Notes: generated from the letters alone by a model not told the origin. Counted from the first letter of the stretch, positions 6,948 to 13,423 are shown. The stretch: DNA of 15,388 nucleotides from Bdellovibrio sp. (GCA_003176075.1 PSRN01000097.1:1-15388), one strand, 5' to 3'. Program-made: numbers and translations.

Positions 6948-8444
6948 TTATCGAGATTCGTATGACGGAAAACTCTCACTTTCGCCTGTTCCTCCGTCGA
7001 TCTTAACGAGTCTTTTCAGGGAAAGTCCTGATTTATTCTGATTCTCTGGCCCTGCGCTTTCCCACTTCTCAAAATAGACGTAGTAAGTATGGCCATTCAT
7101 TTCGAAAGGACCTGCCCGGTAAGAGTCTGGCGCGTTGGGATCTATATCAATGTCTCTTATTTTTTCAAAAAGATCGGCCAACTCGAACCAGCTCAAGTGT
7201 CGATAGACCTGATCTAATACGAGTTTATCCAGGCGAAAGACTTTCACTTCATGATTCAAAAGCCAAGGCGGCCACGCCAGATGGTAATCAACAACTCTAG
7301 CGGCGGGATCGAAAGTGAATTTTTGCGAAAGATAAGCCGAGTTTTTTTGCTCCCTGGCAGCCAACTGCCGGCGCCAAGAAATGTCCTGCCAGCGCAGAGG
7401 ATGCGCTTCCCCTCGCGCGGCAGCGCTGCTCTTAATCACCTCGAAGCTTGGCCAAGGAATGAGGAAAATTGTTCCATGGCCGCTGGGGCCTTTCGAGAGC
7501 TTGCCAGTGGCGGCGTCGCCGCCCACGCTCTGTTCACCGGATGAAAATAAGATGGATGCATGGGCGGCGGAGCCGCCACGAGTGTCCTTTCCGGATTTCA
7601 GCTGGCCGAGGACGGCTTTTCCAGTTTTCAAATCTGACATTTTAAGCGAAGCAAACCCTGCTTCGGAAATTCCGGCACTGCCAAGTTCTTCGATGGCCTC
7701 GTAAGTTGTTTCTAGAATTGTCAGGTCTGCTTTCTGACGAAGAGTGGATCTGAGCGAATCAGCGAAGGTGTCAGGATTCTCGGTGACCAGTTGCCCGAGG
7801 ACCAGCACCGCCGTGGGTTCACCTTTGTCAGTCAGTAGGAGAAGTGGATTTTCGTCAGAAAAAATTATCTGTGGATACTCAAGAGCAAAAAAGTCGTCCA
7901 CGCTCATGATGCGAGGAGTTCGAAACATTTGCGGTTGCCGCAACGGTTGTTGGGAAAGAACTTCGATAAACGAGTCGTCGCCTTTGAAGGTTGTCTGACT
8001 AAGATTTTTTAGGGCCACAGCGACACTGTATTTTGGACCCCAAATTTCGAATTTGACTTTACTGGGAATGACTGCGGTGCGAGCAATCCCCTCCCTTTCA
8101 GTCGGATGATCGAGCGTGGGCGGCGAAGCCGCCACGGGCGTCATATGAAGTTGCACACCGTAAACTCTGCCCCAATCCAATCCCACCTCACTCCATGTCT
8201 TTTCCGACGGAAGAAGCCCGGTTACATGAACAGTGACTTTCACTGGGGATGAGGAAGACTTCCTGGAACTTGGAGCAGTCAATGTGGATTGGATGAATTC
8301 GCTTGCTGAAATACTTTGCGAATGAACGGCAATGCAAGCAACCGGAGGAGGTTCTGTCGCGCGAGCGAGTCCTGGGCCCACGAGAGCGAGAAAGAGAGGA
8401 AGCGCAAGAGTTTGATGGGATTGACGATTCATCAACGAAATCAC
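6948..8444 (-). CDS. Large exported protein of unknown function
   Basis: Not recognised. Up to 498 residues from a GTG at 8444; an ATG at 8432 (four codons in) is an equally good start, and neither has a clear ribosome-binding site. Residues about 5-29 form a signal peptide: a polar NRQSHQ stretch, a hydrophobic LALPLFLALVGPG core and a LARA-TE cleavage site, so the protein is probably periplasmic or secreted. No internal membrane span is evident. The C-terminal third (about 400-498) is rich in aromatic residues, for example YHLAWPPWLLNHEVKVF and GHTYYVYFEKWESAG. Three copies of the GC-rich palindrome are translated within it, at residues about 103-110, 289-295 and 307-313, in three different frames, suggesting tolerant linkers there. 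It is the last gene of the - strand block after the HTTM protein, separated by about 190 bases, so it may be co-transcribed. Confidence 0.78.
   Translation of the reverse strand: MISLMNRQSHQTLALPLFLALVGPGLARATEPPPVACIAVHSQSISASEFIQSTLTAPSSRKSSSSPVKVTVHVTGLLPSEKTWSEVGLDWGRVYGVQLHMTPVAASPPTLDHPTEREGIARTAVIPSKVKFEIWGPKYSVAVALKNLSQTTFKGDDSFIEVLSQQPLRQPQMFRTPRIMSVDDFFALEYPQIIFSDENPLLLLTDKGEPTAVLVLGQLVTENPDTFADSLRSTLRQKADLTILETTYEAIEELGSAGISEAGFASLKMSDLKTGKAVLGQLKSGKDTRGGSAAHASILFSSGEQSVGGDAATGKLSKGPSGHGTIFLIPWPSFEVIKSSAAARGEAHPLRWQDISWRRQLAAREQKNSAYLSQKFTFDPAARVVDYHLAWPPWLLNHEVKVFRLDKLVLDQVYRHLSWFELADLFEKIRDIDIDPNAPDSYRAGPFEMNGHTYYVYFEKWESAGPENQNKSGLSLKRLVKIDGGTGESESFPSYESR
7507..7528 (-). repeat. 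GC-rich palindromic element, copy inside the exported protein
   Basis: Inverted orientation relative to the aroQ copy, with GAC instead of GAA at the loop, so GGCGGCGACGCCGCC is the core. On the gene's strand it is translated as Val-Gly-Gly-Asp-Ala-Ala-Thr. Confidence 0.7.
7558..7582 (+). repeat. GC-rich palindromic element, copy inside the exported protein
   Basis: Core GGCGGCGGAGCCGCC at 7563-7577 (loop GGA). Same orientation as the aroQ copy. It is translated on the - strand as Arg-Gly-Gly-Ser-Ala-Ala-His. Confidence 0.7.
8114..8138 (+). repeat. GC-rich palindromic element, copy inside the exported protein
   Basis: All 25 bases match the copy in aroQ (37-61). It is translated on the - strand as Pro-Val-Ala-Ala-Ser-Pro-Pro-Thr, a different frame from the neighbouring copy at 7558. 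Confidence 0.8.
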
Positions 8445-8555
8445 AATGCCAATCGCTTAGCAGGAATGCCCCCGAGGTCAATCTTTCGAAAATGTCGATG
8501 AAAAAAAATACACGTCGGAGGCGGGGCTCAAGTCGACGCTTCCGCAAGCGCTTCA

Positions 8556-8625
8556 GCGTGGGCGGCGAAGGCCCAAGTCGGTGCCTACGCCACAAGTCGC
8601 TTCGGCACCTCCACAGAGCCACAGG
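8556..8625 (+). repeat. Composite long palindromic element, intergenic copy
   Basis: Starts with GCGTGGGCGGCGAAGGCCC, then AAGTCGGTGCC, and ends TTCGGCACCTCCACAGAGCC. It shares its outer blocks with the inverted copy at 9131-9185 but has an extra middle. It lies between the HTTM stop and the exported-protein start, where its nested stems could act as a transcript hairpin. Confidence 0.65.
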
Positions 8626-8630
8626 TGTCG

Positions 8631-9662
8631 TCACGAAGTCGACGTTAGACCAACTTTTCTGGTGTTCGGATTGAGTCTGACGGCAAGCCAATTGATCAAG
8701 GGCTTGAACTCAAACTGCTTGAGAATGGCTTTTGCTTCGCCATCCTCACAAAATGACAGGTACATCAGACACATGGTTACCCCAAACATGAACAAATTCG
8801 TGCCAAATGCAATTCCAAGGTGAAGTAGGGTTCCTGCAAAAACATAGTATCGCCGAGTTCGGCTAAACCAAACCATCCACGGAAACGAAATTTGAAAAAG
8901 AACAATGGAATAAGTGAGGATGACCGTCAAAATTGGCGCCTTGAGGATCAGCTGTTGTAGAAATTCGTTGCGAAATGGATCCGCGTTCTCGACGTAGTAT
9001 AGCGCCACTCCGCCAGTCCATAGGTTGCCGCGGATCTTGGTGAGTCCAGCCACAGCGTAAACGACGGCAACTTGCAGTTGAATCATCAGAAGAGCCCATC
9101 GGCTGGAAATTCGCCAGAAATGACACCCCACCCGTGGCCCTGCGGAGGTGCCGAAGGCAGAGACTTGGGCCTTCGCCGCCCGCGCTCCAAAACTCTGTCG
9201 CACTTTGACTGAATTGTGCGGAAAACCAGCAAGAAAAATCATGTAGAACAAAACGAGGTGAAGGAGATTACTGCCCCCGTCAAGAAAAGTTCGAGAATAG
9301 TTATCGAGATTCATAAGACTCAGATAAAAAATTATTGCCGAGCCCACCTTTCCGTAGGGAAGCAAAAAAAACAGAAGATAAGAGGTGATCAAAATAAGGA
9401 ATGCGATCCACCAATAGTCGGCGAATCCTTGCAAATCCAAGATATTCAATAATTTCCAGACCCAAGATCGCCCCGCGAGTTCTACTTGGACATGCAAGCT
9501 GCCTTGACCCCAAAAATAAAACCAGCCAGGAAGAAACATCAGTTTAGAAATCAACGCCCACGTGTAGATTGCGAATTGAAAAAGCCTCACCGTATGGGGC
9601 CGGCTGGGCCACACTTGTTCAATCTTTGGAAGATGCTTTAAAGTCAGTTTCCGCCAACTCAT
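8631..9662 (-). CDS. HTTM-domain multi-pass membrane protein (SdpB-like)
   Basis: A 343-residue integral membrane protein. Hydrophobic spans lie at about 27-46, 82-105, 106-120, 130-147, 193-213, 245-270 and 277-305. The segment LQVAVVYAVAGLTKIRG, then NLWTGGVALYYVENADPF (about 200-235), is the hallmark of the HTTM family, which is distantly related to vitamin K-dependent gamma-carboxylase and, as I recall, includes Bacillus SdpB. Residues about 160-178 (AAKAQVSAFGTSAGPRVG), in a loop between spans, are encoded by a composite palindromic element and look like an insertion. The ATG is 3 bases after the stop of the DUF5819-like gene, so translation is probably coupled. Likely role: enzyme or exporter acting on a small exported peptide. 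The catalytic activity is unknown. Confidence 0.83.
   Translation of the reverse strand: MSWRKLTLKHLPKIEQVWPSRPHTVRLFQFAIYTWALISKLMFLPGWFYFWGQGSLHVQVELAGRSWVWKLLNILDLQGFADYWWIAFLILITSYLLFFLLPYGKVGSAIIFYLSLMNLDNYSRTFLDGGSNLLHLVLFYMIFLAGFPHNSVKVRQSFGARAAKAQVSAFGTSAGPRVGCHFWRISSRWALLMIQLQVAVVYAVAGLTKIRGNLWTGGVALYYVENADPFRNEFLQQLILKAPILTVILTYSIVLFQISFPWMVWFSRTRRYYVFAGTLLHLGIAFGTNLFMFGVTMCLMYLSFCEDGEAKAILKQFEFKPLINWLAVRLNPNTRKVGLTSTS
9131..9185 (-). repeat. Composite long palindromic element inside the HTTM gene
   Basis: On the - strand it reads GCGCGGGCGGCGAAGGCCC, AAGTCTCTGCC, TTCGGCACCTCCGCAGGGCC, ACGGG. It matches the intergenic copy at 8556-8625 in the outer blocks, in the opposite orientation. 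It is translated in frame (about residues 160-178) without stops. Confidence 0.7.
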
Positions 9663-9665
9663 TTT

Positions 9666-10226
9666 CTATTTCACCGCAAAAACCGGATATTCCACCACAT
9701 GAGTCGATTCTGGAGCGGCCTCTTGAAATCTCGACTCATAAGAAGGAATGGGTCTCCAAACTGAACGAATTTGCGCAGCAAGGACCGAAGGTCCAAATTG
9801 GGATACACAAGCGACAGACACAAACTTGTCGGCCAGCCGGACAAGACGCGGATTTCTTTTGTCAGGTGCTAAGGTCAGATTTCCCGCCATGGAACCATAA
9901 AACAGATAAAGCTTCGGTCGATAGCTGAACGGGTTTCCTGTCATTTGGCGGCGGAGCTGCTCGCCCATGTCCTGCCAGCCGCTCCAGCCTTCCTGCGTTC
10001 GACAGCGATGCCAGAGATAGAAATTCTTGGTCGGCGGTTCAGGCGCGAACAGGCGCCAGTCTTGCGCAAAAAATGACTTTACATACGCTCCGGTAACACC
10101 CTTAAATTGTTGTGAAAACGGATTTGGCGGCAACAAGAGAAGAAGAGTCATCAGCGCATGAAAGCCACACACAAGACCGCCAGCGAAAAGGAAAAAATAC
10201 TTTATTTCTTGCACTTTTATTCTCAT
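9666..10226 (-). CDS. DUF5819-like / SdpA-like single-pass membrane protein
   Basis: A 186-residue protein. One membrane segment at about 9-33 (YFFLFAGGLVCGFHALMTLL), directly followed by LPPNP (32-36), then YVKSFFAQDWRLFAPEPPTK (48-67). The LPPNP and F-x-Q-x-W-x-L-F-A-P-x-P motifs are what I recall for DUF5819 proteins and for SdpA of the Bacillus SdpABC toxin system, which act next to an HTTM/SdpB partner. Here the HTTM gene starts 3 bases downstream, which supports that reading. The rest is an extracytoplasmic or cytoplasmic domain rich in Trp and Arg. Upstream, a small secreted peptide gene ends 47 bases before the ATG. The ribosome-binding site is weak (AGAG). Family assignment is from motifs and context; the biochemical role is not established. 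Confidence 0.75.
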   Translation of the reverse strand: MRIKVQEIKYFFLFAGGLVCGFHALMTLLLLLPPNPFSQQFKGVTGAYVKSFFAQDWRLFAPEPPTKNFYLWHRCRTQEGWSGWQDMGEQLRRQMTGNPFSYRPKLYLFYGSMAGNLTLAPDKRNPRLVRLADKFVSVACVSQFGPSVLAAQIRSVWRPIPSYESRFQEAAPESTHVVEYPVFAVK

Positions 10227-10273
10227 GCAAACTCTGATTCTTGGCAGAATCCCGCTTTTTGCTTCAAGACATG

Positions 10274-10522
10274 CTAATCATCTTTTGGGATTCGAATTTC
10301 CATTTCCGGTGCGGAAGGATCTACTTGATTCTCATAGTAAGAAGAACTCTGCTTTTCCGACGAACTTATGATGCTGACCTTCTGGGACTCGGGCGCCCGA
10401 GCTTGAAAGGCGTTGAGGGCCTGCGATTGGGACCCCACGAGATGGCCGGGCCCACTGAGGATAGAAGCCGCGGTTCCAAGAACCGAAACGAACAACAATG
10501 TCTTTACAAGGTAGGCTTTCAC
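10274..10522 (-). CDS. Small secreted peptide, candidate substrate of the HTTM/DUF5819 pair
   Basis: An 82-residue protein from GTG at 10522, chosen because AAAGGAG sits 8 bases upstream; a longer frame starting at 10564 adds residues that include this ribosome-binding site. Residues 1-21 are a signal peptide (basic KAYLVK, then LLFVSVLGTAASIL). The predicted mature part of about 60 residues is polar and Ser/Gln rich (SQSQALNAFQARAPESQ, SSSEKQSSSYYENQ) with an acidic, Pro-containing tail (PEMEIRIPKDD). It has no cysteine, so it is not a simple SdpC copy. A perfect 14-base palindrome, CTCGGGCGCCCGAG (10388-10401), lies inside the gene. It is the first gene of the block and has its own promoter. 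That it is matured by the next two proteins is an inference from order and size. Confidence 0.65.
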   Translation of the reverse strand: MKAYLVKTLLFVSVLGTAASILSGPGHLVGSQSQALNAFQARAPESQKVSIISSSEKQSSSYYENQVDPSAPEMEIRIPKDD

Positions 10523-10530
10523 AGTGGTGG

Positions 10531-10581
10531 CTCCTTTTGTTTTCGGGAGCGATATATTGAACACCCCTGCATAGATGTCAA
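10531..10581 (-). promoter_or_regulatory. Promoter and ribosome-binding site of the peptide operon
   Basis: On the - strand a perfect TTGACA box (10581-10576) is followed after 18-19 bases by ATATAT/TATATC (10557-10551), a plausible but imperfect -10. AAAGGAG (about 10538-10531) is the ribosome-binding site for the GTG at 10522. Confidence 0.55.
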
Positions 10582-10605
10582 CGGTTGCAAGGTTAATTTC
10601 TCAGA

Positions 10606-10629
10606 ATACGGGTAAAGATACGGGTAAAG
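10606..10629. repeat. 12-base tandem duplication
   Basis: ATACGGGTAAAG occurs twice head to tail, about 25 bases upstream of the -35 box of the peptide operon. It could be a duplicated regulatory site or a small slippage event. Confidence 0.6.
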
Positions 10630-10674
10630 CATTACTTCATTTCAAATTCTAGTTCTAGAACAACAGGTTTTAGA

Positions 10675-10745
10675 GGGTAGGTCGGCCGCCTTTCAGCGCC
10701 GACCCCACCACAGAACCGTGCATGCAGATTTCCAGCACACGGCTC
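10675..10745 (-). mobile_element. Group II intron 3' remnant (domains V and VI)
   Basis: Read on the - strand, 10745-10713 is a 33-base domain V: GAGCCGTGTGC, then a GGAAAT tetraloop region, then GCATGCACGGTTC, with the catalytic AGC triad and the lower stem GAGCCGTG/CACGGTTC intact; one upper-stem pair is disrupted. It is followed by a domain VI hairpin (GGTCGGCGC, TGAAAG, GGCGGCCGACC) and the end CTACCC, placing an unpaired A eight bases from the 3' end, as expected for branch-point geometry. No reverse transcriptase frame lies upstream: the toxin gene ends at 10858, only 113 bases away. So this is a truncated, probably dead copy. The stretch 10746-10857 may be residual domain IV. Confidence 0.72.
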
Positions 10746-10857
10746 TTCAGGAAGTACGATTACAATCGGGCGAGAGACGGAAGAACCTGGTATGGAATCC
10801 TGATGCGCGCCGGCCTGAGAGGATGTTTGGCGAGAAGCTAACCAGTTTCCATTGGAA

Positions 10858-11616
10858 TTAGCCAATTCTCTTTCGATCCGCACGACGAATCCAAATCTCC
10901 ACCGATTCGATGATGTCGTCGAGCTCAAAGTGAAACTTCTCGAGAAGGTGGCGGACCTTCCCAAAGTTCCTGTCGTTGGACTCAAGTTCATAAGTCAATT
11001 TGATACCGTGAGAATCAACGCTTTCACCAAGCCGAGCCAAAAGCGAGGAGGCGAGCCCGATATTTTCCTTGGATACGGTGACGTAATCAATGAGGTAACT
11101 TCCGCTAGCGATTTGGTTAAGCTTCAAATGAGAGTCAGCATGCTGCTCTTCACCGTCAATTGTACGACGGAAGCTTACGTAAACAAATGATGAACCCCAA
11201 TCGTCGTGTAAGCGGAAACGCTCGTTTTGTGGCAAAGGGTCAGGCGTATATTCGTCGATCTCACCCCGGAGAACTTTATCAAGAAAAACTTGGTAACAAT
11301 CACCGGGTTCACCGCTTCGATGAATTGATTCCTCATCATTGACCCAGACAAAATGGACCACGTCCGCTTTGACGTCTGTTGCCTGGGCGGCCGGCACGAT
11401 TCTGAAAAAAAGGCGGTACTGTCCGAGCACATCAGCTGCTTTATAGTTTTGTGGCAAATCTTTGCGAAACTGCGGATGGATCGGATCGGCCATCACTCTG
11501 TGGATGGCGGAAAGAATCTTTTCGTAGCGCTGCTTCTCAGCAGGGTTCCCAGCCTTGAGGCGCGACATCTCCGCCTTGAGCCATGGTGAAATCTTACGTA
11601 AATGCTGGGATGGCAT
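10858..11616 (-). CDS. YhaV-type toxin with C-terminal GNAT-like domain
   Basis: A 252-residue protein. Residues about 1-125 match the YhaV family of RelE-superfamily ribonuclease toxins: HPQFRKDLPQNYK (47-59), GQYRLFFRI (65-73), VVHFVWVNDEES (86-97) and CYQVFLDKVLRGEIDEYTPD (107-126). Ordinary YhaV is about 150 residues. Here about 125 extra residues follow, and 138-233 look like a GNAT fold: GSSFVYVSFRR, LIDYVTVSKENIGLASSLLARL (175-196, the acetyl-CoA-binding region, lacking the usual Arg/Gln at its start) and LESNDRNFGKVRHLLEKFHF (211-230, the Asn and GF-like end). Some GNAT proteins are themselves toxins that acetylate aminoacyl-tRNA, so this may be a two-warhead toxin or a degenerate accessory domain. 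The ATG lies 23 bases inside the antitoxin gene, indicating translational coupling. Domain calls are by eye. Confidence 0.8.
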   Translation of the reverse strand: MPSQHLRKISPWLKAEMSRLKAGNPAEKQRYEKILSAIHRVMADPIHPQFRKDLPQNYKAADVLGQYRLFFRIVPAAQATDVKADVVHFVWVNDEESIHRSGEPGDCYQVFLDKVLRGEIDEYTPDPLPQNERFRLHDDWGSSFVYVSFRRTIDGEEQHADSHLKLNQIASGSYLIDYVTVSKENIGLASSLLARLGESVDSHGIKLTYELESNDRNFGKVRHLLEKFHFELDDIIESVEIWIRRADRKRIG

Positions 11617-12001
11617 CGGAGACGTCTGGATATTGACTGAGGTGGTGTTGATGTTGGGTTTCGCGTGCCAGAGCCGCGATCTGCCTTAAAGTATCAAATG
11701 AATATTTATCGGCCTGAATCGCGGAGACGACGGAATCTTTCCGACCATTTTCATCCTCAAAAACATGCCGCTGGAGTACATCGAGGAGTGCCTCACTCTT
11801 AAGAGTCCCCAGTTCGCGAACAACCTCGTAAAGAGATAAAAGCTTCTTTTTTGTCTTCGGAGTCAAGGTTTCGATCCACTCAGTTCGATTGTTGGAAAGC
11901 GTATGAGGGTCGACGTCCAAGAGCCGAGCGATTTTGTGTTGGCTGACCTCTAAAGTCTCCATCAGCATATCAATGAGCTGAGCGGCCTTTATCCTGGGCA
12001 T
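11594..12001 (-). CDS. HTH-domain antitoxin
   Basis: A 135-residue protein from ATG at 12001. I chose this start because AAGGAGAG lies at ideal distance upstream; a 16-codon longer frame from 12049 would run through the operator palindrome and ribosome-binding site. N-terminal helix-turn-helix at about 12-40 (METLEVSQHKIARLLDVDPH, then TLSNNR), followed by a helical domain with LTPKTKKKLLSLYEVVREL and a C-terminal KYSFDTLRQIAALARETQ. It should bind the operator 12025-12047 and neutralise the toxin encoded in overlap downstream. Classic YhaV partners (PrlF) are AbrB-like, not HTH; the layout instead recalls Xre/ParS-type antitoxins, so this pairing is mixed. Confidence 0.8.
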   Translation of the reverse strand: MPRIKAAQLIDMLMETLEVSQHKIARLLDVDPHTLSNNRTEWIETLTPKTKKKLLSLYEVVRELGTLKSEALLDVLQRHVFEDENGRKDSVVSAIQADKYSFDTLRQIAALARETQHQHHLSQYPDVSDAIPAFT

Positions 12002-12024
12002 TGTGCTCTCCTTTTCTATTTTTA

Positions 12025-12047
12025 GCATAAAATCGGCCATTTTGTGC
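12025..12047 (-). promoter_or_regulatory. Probable autoregulatory operator of the toxin-antitoxin operon
   Basis: On the - strand GCACAAAAT-GGCCG-ATTTTATGC: two 9-base arms matching at 8 of 9 positions around a 5-base centre, 23 bases upstream of the antitoxin ATG. An overlapping promoter (TTGCAC, then an A/T-rich -10-like stretch at TGCTAAAAAT) is plausible but weak. Binding here would repress transcription, the usual mode of HTH antitoxins. Confidence 0.6.
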
Positions 12048-12289
12048 AAAAAAGTAAGGTGGCTTCAGATCAATTGTTTAATAATCTCTAAAATCGAATA
12101 CTTAGCACTTCAACCAGAGACAGGACATGCGACCAGTTCACGGTCTGGGATTTGAAGGAGACACTGCTAATCGCATTACGTTCAGTCAAAATGAGGCTTC
12201 CCGGCCGGCCCTCGCCTCCGAATTGGTAACAGAAGCTTGGGAAGCAGTATCGCCAAAAAATAAGCCGATTTGTACCACGATGAAATTTG

Positions 12290-12370
12290 GGTCGTAAGGT
12301 TTTCCGATGAAAAAGTGAACCAGCCCTGGCGACGTGGATTTTTAGTCGCCGACATTAGGTGATTTCCACT
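12290..12370 (-). mobile_element. Possible IS21-family terminal region
   Basis: The - strand carries GTCGGCGACTAAAAATCCAC (12353-12334) and GGTTCACTTTTTCATCGG (12321-12304), which resemble the repeated motifs found at IS21-family ends. It lies downstream of the istB fragment in the expected direction. The rest of 12048-12641 holds a palindrome copy (12515-12539) and no gene I can support. Confidence 0.4.
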
Positions 12371-12514
12371 GAAACCAGTGCATGCGCAAAGAAGAATGAA
12401 AAGGAAAACACCAGAACAATCCAGTGAGCGGGCCCACACTCTTTCCACCGTTTCGACCAAAAATTCACGACCACGACCTTTTCTTCAAGGCTTCCTACCT
12501 CTCGTCTGAAAGAT

Positions 12515-12539
12515 GCGTCGGCGGCGAAGCCGCCACGGG
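12515..12539 (+). repeat. GC-rich palindromic element, intergenic copy
   Basis: Core GGCGGCGAAGCCGCC at 12520-12534. It matches the aroQ copy at 24 of 25 positions. It sits inside the IS21 remnant, so it either entered after the IS decayed or came with flanking sequence. Confidence 0.75.
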
Positions 12540-12641
12540 TCTCTTCTCATAACGCAGTTTTTATCATGGCCGTCCTTTTAAAGCTTTTCACGGACCACAC
12601 CTCATGGCAATTTTGATCACTCCCTCTCGTCTTCTCTTTCT

Positions 12642-12888
12642 TTACGAACCCCTCTCTGACAGCACCCGTAGAATAGAAGGATTAGCGAAATCAGGTCCCG
12701 AGTTCTTACCATAGTGGAGTGCGTCCGAAACATCAGACTCGAACGGCCTGAAAATTCGGTCCTCAATGATCTCCAGCAAATCGCGCCGTTCGTTCTCGCG
12801 AAGTTCGCTAACTCCCAGGTCATCGAGGACCATGACGTTGGCCTTCTCAAAGTTGGACAAAACCAAAAGGTACTGGTGTAATCAGTCT
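12642..12888 (-). pseudogene. istB: Fragment of IS21-type istB (transposition helper ATPase)
   Basis: The - strand frame contains LHQYLLVLSNFEKANVMVLD, then DLGVSELRENERRDLLEIIEDR, which covers the IstB Walker B region (VLDDLG) and the following LLEVIEDR-like helix. IstB is an AAA+ ATPase of about 250 residues that works with the IstA transposase; only about 45 residues survive. The P-loop part is missing, similarity stops after IEDR, and a TGA interrupts the frame just upstream (reading QINLID-stop-LHQYLL). No istA is present. Clearly a relic. Confidence 0.6.
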
Positions 12889-13359
12889 ATGAGGTTGATC
12901 TGGGGGGTTGTGATTTTTGCTGGAATTGTTCGAGGTGAGCAGAAGCTTCCTCTACCAAAAGCAGGATCAAGGATTGCCGACTACGCCAAAATCCTGAAAA
13001 AAGCCGGATATGAAACTAAGCCAAGTTATGAGAAAAAAGGCGATGACGGTTATGGTATTGTTACGGATAGCCTCATTTTGCCGACGGGAGATTTTATAGA
13101 GGCCTATACAATTGCGCAAAAAATATTTGGAATTCCAGAGGATGTTCAACTTCCGATAAATAGTGAGTCGAAAGAGCAAAAAATAGAGATCCCTCATGAC
13201 AAAAAGATTTGGGAGCAATCTATCAAAGTCAAAAGGGATAAATTCGAAATAAATGAGCTTACATACTATTATCGAGTCGAGGGTGGCGGCACGACTGGCC
13301 ACCTAATTAAACTGTCTCCGAACCAAATCAAAATCGAATTATCGGGAATTTCTGACTAG
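12889..13359 (+). CDS. AT-rich orphan, probable exported protein
   Basis: Not recognised. Starting at the ATG at 12889 gives 156 residues with a signal-peptide-like N terminus (MRLIWGVVIFAGIVRG-EQ), then a polar, Lys/Glu-rich domain: RIADYAKILKKAGYETKPSY, GDFIEAYTIAQKIFGIPEDV, LTYYYRVEGGGTTGHLIKLS. A longer frame reaches back to 12766 but only as the antisense of istB, so I discard it. No good ribosome-binding site precedes the ATG; a GTG at 12910 after a G run is an alternative. Base composition is clearly more AT-rich than the neighbours, suggesting separate origin. The start lies at the edge of the IS relic, so the original 5' end may be lost. Confidence 0.52.
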   Translation: MRLIWGVVIFAGIVRGEQKLPLPKAGSRIADYAKILKKAGYETKPSYEKKGDDGYGIVTDSLILPTGDFIEAYTIAQKIFGIPEDVQLPINSESKEQKIEIPHDKKIWEQSIKVKRDKFEINELTYYYRVEGGGTTGHLIKLSPNQIKIELSGISD

Positions 13360-13400
13360 TCGTCGAAAACGGCCGGCCTTCAGGCGTTTAGGCGAGAAAA

Positions 13401-13423
13401 CCGAAGTCGGTGGCTTCGGCACC
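13401..13423. repeat. Small hairpin related to the composite element
   Basis: CCGAAG (13401-13406) pairs with CTTCGG (13414-13419). The string AAGTCGGTG, GCTTCGGCACC resembles the middle of the composite elements at 8556 and 9131. Confidence 0.4.

Noticed and set aside
8303..8674. Arginine-rich 123-codon frame on the + strand
   Set aside because: Antisense to the exported-protein signal peptide and the HTTM 3' end; its composition comes from repeats and it lacks a ribosome-binding site.
9299..9318. GTTATCGAGATTC shared with 6947-6959 (about 18 of 20 bases similar)
   Set aside because: One copy encodes conserved-looking residues of the HTTM protein and the other the last codons of the exported protein; two copies are too few to call a repeat family.
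12182..12460. 92-codon - strand frame
   Set aside because: Covers IS-end-like sequence; no family resemblance and no ribosome-binding site.
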